Shown one piece after another: positions 58,814 through 64,000 of a stretch of 64,000 nucleotides of DNA. The translations under genes and the position numbers were made by a program. Each line of letters starts with the position of its first letter. Position 1 is the first letter of the stretch. The stretch is from Acetobacteraceae bacterium (GTDB taxonomy: Bacteria; Pseudomonadota; Alphaproteobacteria; Acetobacterales; Acetobacteraceae). The stretch spans positions 1-64,000 of the forward strand of contig JARLIM010000020.1 in assembly GCA_031291725.1 (NCBI GenBank), given 5' to 3'. Below the pieces are notes generated by a model. That model was given only the letters and a program-made list of their open reading frames with translations. It was not told where the DNA came from and did no database searches.

Positions 58814-59603
58814 CATCGCACTTCCCCAGGGCGCCATCGACTGCGCATGGTGGGGTCCAGGGCCGAACGATGCACCGACCATCGTGCTGCTGCATGAAGG
58901 CCTCGGCAGCGTTGGGCTGTGGCGGGATTTTCCGCAGGCACTGACCGAGGCCACCGGCTGCGGCGTGTTCGCCTTCTCCCGCCACGGTTACGGCCAATCC
59001 GCCCCCGCCGCCCTGCCCCGCCCGCTGGATTATCTGGCGCGCGAGGGGCGCGAGGTTGTGCCGCCGGTGCTGAAAGCGGCAGGCATTCGACACGCCATTC
59101 TGCTCGGCCATTCCGACGGTGCCAGCATCGCCGCCGCCTATGCCGGATCGGTGCAGGATTTCGGCCTGCTGGGCATCATTCTGATCGCGCCGCATTTCTT
59201 CACCGAACCGCATGGACTCGCAGCGATTGCCGAGACTGGCACCTTATATAAAGAGGGCAATCTGCGCCCCCGCCTCGCCCGTCACCATGCCGACCCGGAC
59301 AACGCCTTCTTCGGCTGGCACGACGCATGGCGCGATCCGGGCTATCCGATGGCGCTCGATCTGCTGCCAGACGTGGCGCATATCCGCGTACCGATCCTGG
59401 CGATTCAGAGCGAGGGCGATCCTTACGGCACCCTCGCCCAGATCGCGGAACTCAAGCGCCACGCCTATTGCCCGGTTGAGACGCTGATCCTGCCCGGCAC
59501 CAGCCACGCCCCGCAATTCGACAACGCCGACGCCGTGCGCACCACCGTGCAGGACTTCACCGCGCGGGCGCTGCACATGGCAAATCTGAATAATAATGCA
59601 TGA
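58797..59603 (+). CDS. Alpha/beta hydrolase of the box cluster
   Basis: 268-aa alpha/beta-hydrolase. Oxyanion-hole region VLLHEGLGSVGLWRDFP, nucleophile Ser in GHSDGASIAAAYAGS, acid in IQSEGDPYGT and His in GTSHAPQFDN. It overlaps the ligase end by 17 bp. Its position suggests hydrolysis of a CoA thioester or lactone side product in benzoyl-CoA degradation, but the reaction is not proven. Confidence 0.88.
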   Translation: MARQSSIALPQGAIDCAWWGPGPNDAPTIVLLHEGLGSVGLWRDFPQALTEATGCGVFAFSRHGYGQSAPAALPRPLDYLAREGREVVPPVLKAAGIRHAILLGHSDGASIAAAYAGSVQDFGLLGIILIAPHFFTEPHGLAAIAETGTLYKEGNLRPRLARHHADPDNAFFGWHDAWRDPGYPMALDLLPDVAHIRVPILAIQSEGDPYGTLAQIAELKRHAYCPVETLILPGTSHAPQFDNADAVRTTVQDFTARALHMANLNNNA

Positions 59604-59643
59604 TTTCGCTTGCGCAGCAGCAGAATAATGCATTATATCGCTT
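59592..59643. promoter_or_regulatory. Two 20-bp direct repeats ahead of boxC
   Basis: AATAATGCATGATTTCGCTT (59592-59611) and AATAATGCATTATATCGCTT (59624-59643) differ at two positions and are spaced 32 bp apart, three helical turns. Each contains an ATAATGCATTAT-like palindrome. They lie in the only gap between the hydrolase gene and boxC, consistent with a second regulated promoter. Confidence 0.7.
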
Positions 59644-59681
59644 ATGACCAAGATTAATGACCTCTGGGGAGGGGCCGTTCC

Positions 59682-61325
59682 ATGATCGATTTCCGCACTG
59701 AGCCGTCCCGCTATCGCCACTGGAAGTTGGAATTCCACGGCCCCGTCGCGCATCTGATCATGGACGTGAACCCGGAAGCCGGGCTGTTTCCCGGTTATGA
59801 GTTGAAGCTGAACTCCTATGATCTCGGCGTGGACATCGAATTGTCCGACGCCGTGCAGCGCCTGCGCTTCGAGCACCCGGAAATCCGCACGGTGGTGATG
59901 CGTTCGGGCAAGGAGAACGTGTTCTGTGCGGGGGCCAATATCCGCATGCTCGGCAAATCCACCCACGGCCATAAGGTGAATTTCTGCAAATTCACCAATG
60001 AGACCCGCAACACCATCGAGGACGCCACCCAGAATTCCGGGCAGTTCTATATGTGCGCCGTCAATGGTGCTGCGGCAGGCGGCGGTTACGAACTCGCGGT
60101 GGCGTGTGACTACATCATGCTGGTCGATGATCGCCGCTCCTCCGTGGCGCTCCCCGAAACCCCGCTTCTCGCCGTCCTCCCCGGCACTGGCGGCCTGACC
60201 CGCGTGACCGATAAACGCCGCGTACGGCGCGACCGTGCCGATGTGTTCTGCTCGGTGGAAGAAGGCATTCGCGGCAAGCGGGCGGTCGATTGGCGTCTGG
60301 TGGACGAAGTGGTGCCGCCCTCGCAGTGGCATGACCGCGTGGCGCAACGCGCCGCCGAATTCGCCGCCAAATCTGACCGTCCGGCTGACGCGCAAGGCGT
60401 GGTTCTGCCGCGTGTGGAGCGCACGGAGGAGGGTGACACCATCCGCTACAGCACGCTCACCGTGGAACTCGACCGCGCCACCCGCCGAGCCACCATCACC
60501 GTCAACGGCCCGGATGCGCCGGTGCCCACCAGTCTTGACGCCGCGAAATCCGCCGATTTCTGGCCGCTGCGCATGGCGCGGGATCTGGATGATGCGGTGA
60601 TGCATCTGCGTCTGAATGAGCCGGAACTTGGGTTGTGGGTGTTCAAAACCCAGGGCGAGGCCGCGGCGGTGCTCGCCTATGATGCTTTCCTGGAAGCGCA
60701 TGCGGGCGATTGGTTCATTCGCGAGGTGCGGCTGTTCCTCAAGCGGCTGTTCAAGCGCATCGACGTCACCTCGCGCAGCCTGATCGCGTTGATCGAACCC
60801 GGCTCCTGCTTTGCGGGCACGCTGGCCGAGCTCGCCTTCGCCGCCGATCGTGGCCTGATGTTCGAGGGCACCCGCCAAGGCGACAACCACAAGCCCGCCG
60901 CGATCACCCTCTCTTCGCTGAATTTCGGCGCCTATCCGATGGGCAACGACATCACCCGTCTGCAAGCCCGCTTCTGGGGCGAGCCGCAGAGCATCGAGAC
61001 CGCGCGCGCTCAGATCGGCACCGCGCTGGAGGCCGACGCCGCCGATGATTTCGGCCTGATCACCAATGCCTATGACGACACCGATTGGGATGATGAAATC
61101 CGCATCCTGACCGAAGAGCGCGCCAGCTTCTCGCCCGATGCGCTCACTGGCATGGAGGCCAATCTGCGCTTCGTCGGCCCCGAGACGATGGAAACCCGCA
61201 TCTTCGGCCGCCTGACCGCGTGGCAGAACTGGATCTTCCAACGCCCCAACGCTGTCTCCGAAGCCGGCGCCCTGAAGCGCTACGGCTCCGGCATCCAACC
61301 TGAATATGACCGCAACCGCGTCTAA
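59682..61325 (+). CDS. boxC: 2,3-epoxybenzoyl-CoA dihydrolase
   Basis: 547-aa crotonase-superfamily enzyme that opens the ring of 2,3-epoxybenzoyl-CoA with two waters, releasing formate. It has two crotonase-like regions: the first with SGKENVFCAGANIRMLGKS and AVNGAAAGGGYELAVACDY, the second with LIEPGSCFAGTLAELAFAAD. GGGGAGGGG precedes the ATG. Confidence 0.96.
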   Translation: MIDFRTEPSRYRHWKLEFHGPVAHLIMDVNPEAGLFPGYELKLNSYDLGVDIELSDAVQRLRFEHPEIRTVVMRSGKENVFCAGANIRMLGKSTHGHKVNFCKFTNETRNTIEDATQNSGQFYMCAVNGAAAGGGYELAVACDYIMLVDDRRSSVALPETPLLAVLPGTGGLTRVTDKRRVRRDRADVFCSVEEGIRGKRAVDWRLVDEVVPPSQWHDRVAQRAAEFAAKSDRPADAQGVVLPRVERTEEGDTIRYSTLTVELDRATRRATITVNGPDAPVPTSLDAAKSADFWPLRMARDLDDAVMHLRLNEPELGLWVFKTQGEAAAVLAYDAFLEAHAGDWFIREVRLFLKRLFKRIDVTSRSLIALIEPGSCFAGTLAELAFAADRGLMFEGTRQGDNHKPAAITLSSLNFGAYPMGNDITRLQARFWGEPQSIETARAQIGTALEADAADDFGLITNAYDDTDWDDEIRILTEERASFSPDALTGMEANLRFVGPETMETRIFGRLTAWQNWIFQRPNAVSEAGALKRYGSGIQPEYDRNRV

Positions 61326-61349
61326 TACCATCAACTGGGAGTGCTTCCG

Positions 61350-62801
61350 ATGCCCGATGGCATGAAAGTCGATTATGACGGCCTGATCCCGAACAATGTC
61401 GGCCTCAGCGAGGATGCCCGCGTGCGCAAGGCGCTGGAAACCTGGCATCCGGGCTATATCGATTGGTGGAAAGACATGGGGCCGGATGGCTTCCAGGAAA
61501 GCCTGGTCTATCTGCGCACCGCGATCTCGGTTGATCCGAAGGGCTGGGCGAAGTTCGATTACGTCCGCATGCCGGAATATAAATGGGGCGTGCTGCTCGC
61601 CCCGCAGGTGGAAGGCCGACTGATCGGCTTCGGCGCGCATAAGGGCGAACCCGCCTGGCAGGACATCCCCGGCGAATATCGCGGCCTGCTGCGTCGCCTG
61701 ATGGTCATCCAGGGCGACACCGAGCCGGCATCGGTCGAACAACAGCGCTTCCTGGGCAAAACCGCGCCCTCGCTCTACGATCTGCGCAACCTGTTCCAGG
61801 TGAATGTGGAAGAGGGCCGTCACCTGTGGGCGATGGTCTATCTGCTGCAAAAATACCTCGGCAAGGATGGCCGCGAAGAGGCGGAGGAACTGCTCAAGCG
61901 TCGCTCCGGCCACCAGGACAGCCCGCGCATGCTGGGTGCCTTCAATGAAGAGACGCCGGATTGGGTGAGCTTCTTCATGTTCACCTATTTCACCGACCGC
62001 GACGGCAAGATGCAGTTGGAGGCGCTGGCGCAATCCGGCTTCGACCCGCTCAGCCGCACCTGCCGCTTCATGCTCACCGAGGAAGCGCATCACATGTTCG
62101 TCGGCGAGACCGGCGTGCAGCGCATCATCGAGCGCACCGCTCAGGTGATGAAGGACAACGCCATCACCGACCCCAACGATGTCGCGCGCATCCGGGCGCA
62201 TGGGGCGATCGACCTGCCCGCCTTGCAGCGCAAGCTGAACCTGCATTTCTCGCTCACGCTGGATCTGTTCGGCAACGAAGTCTCCACCAACGCCGCCAAC
62301 GCCTATAACTCTGGCCTCAAAGGCCGCTATCGCGAAGACAAACTCGACGACGATCACCGTCTGCTCGACAGCACCTATAAAGTGCTGCGTCCGCGCGATG
62401 GTGAGATCGTGGCCAACGATGTGCCTGCCCTCTCGGCGCTGAACATGCGGCTGCGTGACGATTACGTGGTCGATGCTGCATCGGGCGTCGGCCGGTGGAA
62501 CAAGGTGCTGGAAAAGGCCGGGATCAATTTCCGCCTCACCCTGCCGCACGTCGCCTTCAACCGTAAAATCGGCGAGTTCTCGAAATCCCACGTCAACCCG
62601 GATGGTCAGGTGATCGACGCCGCGACGTGGGCGGTGAACATCGATCGCTGGCTGCCGTCGAGCGATGACAAGCTCTACATCACCAGCCTGATGAAGCCGG
62701 TCAGCGCCATCGGCGAATACGCCTCGTGGATCGCCCCGCCCAAGGTCGGCATCGACAACAAGCCGGGCAATTTCGAATATGTGAAGCTGTGGGAATCGTA
62801 A
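61350..62801 (+). CDS. boxB: Benzoyl-CoA 2,3-epoxidase subunit BoxB
   Basis: 483-aa di-iron monooxygenase that epoxidises benzoyl-CoA with O2, receiving electrons from BoxA. Iron-ligand motifs include NVEEGRHLWAMVYLL and LTEEAHHMFVGETGVQRII. ATG 61350 (GGGAG eight bases before) is chosen over GTG 61341. Confidence 0.96.
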   Translation: MPDGMKVDYDGLIPNNVGLSEDARVRKALETWHPGYIDWWKDMGPDGFQESLVYLRTAISVDPKGWAKFDYVRMPEYKWGVLLAPQVEGRLIGFGAHKGEPAWQDIPGEYRGLLRRLMVIQGDTEPASVEQQRFLGKTAPSLYDLRNLFQVNVEEGRHLWAMVYLLQKYLGKDGREEAEELLKRRSGHQDSPRMLGAFNEETPDWVSFFMFTYFTDRDGKMQLEALAQSGFDPLSRTCRFMLTEEAHHMFVGETGVQRIIERTAQVMKDNAITDPNDVARIRAHGAIDLPALQRKLNLHFSLTLDLFGNEVSTNAANAYNSGLKGRYREDKLDDDHRLLDSTYKVLRPRDGEIVANDVPALSALNMRLRDDYVVDAASGVGRWNKVLEKAGINFRLTLPHVAFNRKIGEFSKSHVNPDGQVIDAATWAVNIDRWLPSSDDKLYITSLMKPVSAIGEYASWIAPPKVGIDNKPGNFEYVKLWES

Positions 62802-62811
62802 GAGTATAATG

Positions 62812-62847
62812 AACCGTCATTGCGGGCGAAGCGTCGCAATGACGGTT
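62812..62847. repeat. Short GTCATTGCG palindrome between boxB and boxA
   Basis: AACCGTCATTGCG/CGCAATGACGGTT, 13-bp perfect arms and a 10-nt loop. Same repeat family as at 49287. It would form a hairpin in the boxB-boxA mRNA. Confidence 0.85.
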
Positions 62848-62863
62848 TGAGCAGGAACACTCG

Positions 62864-64000
62864 ATGGACGGCACCTTGCCCACCCAGAAGCAGCATCTCA
62901 TCGATCCCGAGATCTGCATTCGCTGCAACACCTGCGAGGCGACCTGCCCGGTGGGCGCGATCACGCATGACGACAACAACTATGTCGTCGATGCCGCCAC
63001 CTGCAATCACTGCATGGATTGTGTCGCCCCCTGCCCCACCGGCGCTGTCGATCACTGGTTCGCCGTCGCATCCCCGTTCAGCCTGGAAGAGCAATTCTCC
63101 TGGCAGGAACTCCCCGCCCGCATCGAGTCCCCCGATGCCACCGTCGATGCCCTCGATGACGAAGCCGCGGCCCTGATCACGCAGGCGCATCAAGGCGCTG
63201 GCGGCTCGGCCCGTGCGCCCGCCTCGGCCAGCAAACCGCGCGTCAATCTGTTCAACCGCGCCAATCCGGCCCAGGCGAAAGTGACCGGCAATTTCCGCGT
63301 CACCAAGCGCGGCACCTCGTCGGATGTGCGGCACATCGTGCTCGATTTCGGTGCCGTGGCGTTTCCGGTGCTGGAAGGCCAATCCATCGGCATCGTCCCC
63401 CCCGGCACCGACGCGCAGGGCCGTGCGCATGCGATGCGGCTGTATTCCATCTCCTCCGCCCGTGACGGTGAGCGCCCGAACACCAACAATCTGGCACTCA
63501 CCATCAAGCGCGTCGAAGAGACCCAGCCCGATGGCAGCGTCATGCGCGGTGTGGCGTCCAATTACATGTGCGACCTCGCCATCGGGGAGAGCGTGCAGGT
63601 GATCGGCCCGTTCGGCGCCACCTTCCTGATGCCCGACGACCCGGACACCGATTTGCTGCTGTTCTGCACCGGCACCGGCTCCGCCCCGTTCCGCGCCTTC
63701 ACCGAGCGGCGACGCAGATTGTCGAGCCAAGGGAAAGGCCGACTGCACATGTTCTTCGGTGCCCGCACGCCGGAGGAGTTGCCCTATTTCGGCCCGTTGC
63801 AGAAAGTGCCCTCCTCGGTGCTCGAACAACGCCTCGTCTTCAGCCGCCAACCCGGCCAGAAGCGCGAATATGTGCAAGACCGGCTGCGCATCGAGGGCGA
63901 AGCCGTGGCCAAGTTGTTGCGCCGCGACACCACCCACATCTACATCTGCGGTCTGCGTGGCTTGGAGCAGGGCGTGGAAGATGCGTTCGCCACCATCGGT
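62864..64000 (+). CDS. boxA: Benzoyl-CoA epoxidase reductase BoxA (cut by the window end)
   Basis: 379 codons up to the edge, no stop. N-terminal two [4Fe-4S] ferredoxin motifs, C18/C21/C24/C28 (CIRCNTCEATCPVGAI) and C47/C50/C53/C57 (CNHCMDCVAPCPTGAV), then a linker and a ferredoxin-NADP reductase module with MRLYSISSARDGE (FAD) and LFCTGTGSAPFRAF (NADP). It passes NADPH electrons to BoxB. AGGA upstream of ATG 62864. Confidence 0.95.
   Translation, partial: MDGTLPTQKQHLIDPEICIRCNTCEATCPVGAITHDDNNYVVDAATCNHCMDCVAPCPTGAVDHWFAVASPFSLEEQFSWQELPARIESPDATVDALDDEAAALITQAHQGAGGSARAPASASKPRVNLFNRANPAQAKVTGNFRVTKRGTSSDVRHIVLDFGAVAFPVLEGQSIGIVPPGTDAQGRAHAMRLYSISSARDGERPNTNNLALTIKRVEETQPDGSVMRGVASNYMCDLAIGESVQVIGPFGATFLMPDDPDTDLLLFCTGTGSAPFRAFTERRRRLSSQGKGRLHMFFGARTPEELPYFGPLQKVPSSVLEQRLVFSRQPGQKREYVQDRLRIEGEAVAKLLRRDTTHIYICGLRGLEQGVEDAFATIG

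Noticed and set aside
59244..62591. 1115-codon minus-strand open frame across the box genes
   Set aside because: Antisense shadow of boxC/boxB; no motif, no ribosome binding site context, and the plus-strand genes are certain.

Overview
The window looks like the chromosome of a GC-rich alphaproteobacterium, most likely of the order Rhodospirillales (possibly Acetobacteraceae). The basis is the mdh-sucCD-sucAB-lpd gene order, the paired b'/b ATP synthase subunits, a Usg-family gene, the bactofilin/EI24 pair, and dispersed GTCATTGCG-type palindromes. Genus cannot be fixed from sequence alone. Genes are densely packed, mostly in co-directional runs. I found no rRNA, tRNA, CRISPR array, phage or insertion sequence.

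Layout: (1) 1-8.1 kb: a glycosyltransferase, rplY-pth-ychF, a CDGSH iron-sulfur protein behind a strong palindromic operator candidate, a MaoC hydratase, two tandem cold-shock genes, groES-groEL under two CIRCE elements, and usg. (2) 8.1-18.4 kb, minus strand: a Kdp potassium-uptake operon read as small ORF-kdpF-A-B-C-D-E and continuing into a PTS IIA protein, a PfkB sugar kinase and an SDR protein. (3) 18.4-25.1 kb, minus strand: a nitrogen-fixation accessory operon iscA-nifU-nifS-(48-aa ORF)-nifW-fixA-fixB-fixC-fixX behind a sigma-54 promoter and a NifA-type upstream site. It supplies Fe-S assembly and electron delivery to a nitrogenase that is not encoded in this window. (4) 25.1-30.2 kb: a UxaA/HpcH sugar-acid pair and the ATP synthase Fo operon. 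(5) 30.5-47.8 kb: mixed housekeeping genes (purC, rsmI, a penicillin-binding-protein activator, a PhoR-like kinase, bactofilin, adenosine kinase, typA, pdxA-pdxJ), plus a nucleoside transporter, a sulfotransferase, an orphan molybdopterin dehydrogenase and an FkbM methyltransferase. (6) 47.8-56.8 kb, minus strand: mdh-sucC-sucD-sucA-sucB-lpdA, a TCA-cycle block. (7) 57.2-64 kb, plus strand: an aerobic benzoyl-CoA (box) pathway, benzoate-CoA ligase, alpha/beta hydrolase, boxC, boxB and boxA (cut by the window end). It feeds acetyl-CoA and succinyl-CoA precursors into the adjacent TCA block.

The most interesting unannotated material is: an 87-bp palindromic element in three full copies; a 27-aa membrane ORF ahead of kdpF; a 48-aa ORF translationally coupled to both nifS and nifW; paired TGCA-core repeats in the two box intergenic regions; a very long perfect hairpin after typA; and the extension of the kdp operon by a PTS IIA protein. 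I did not find a clearly novel multi-gene system. The candidates for novelty are these small ORFs, regulatory repeats and mobile palindromes.
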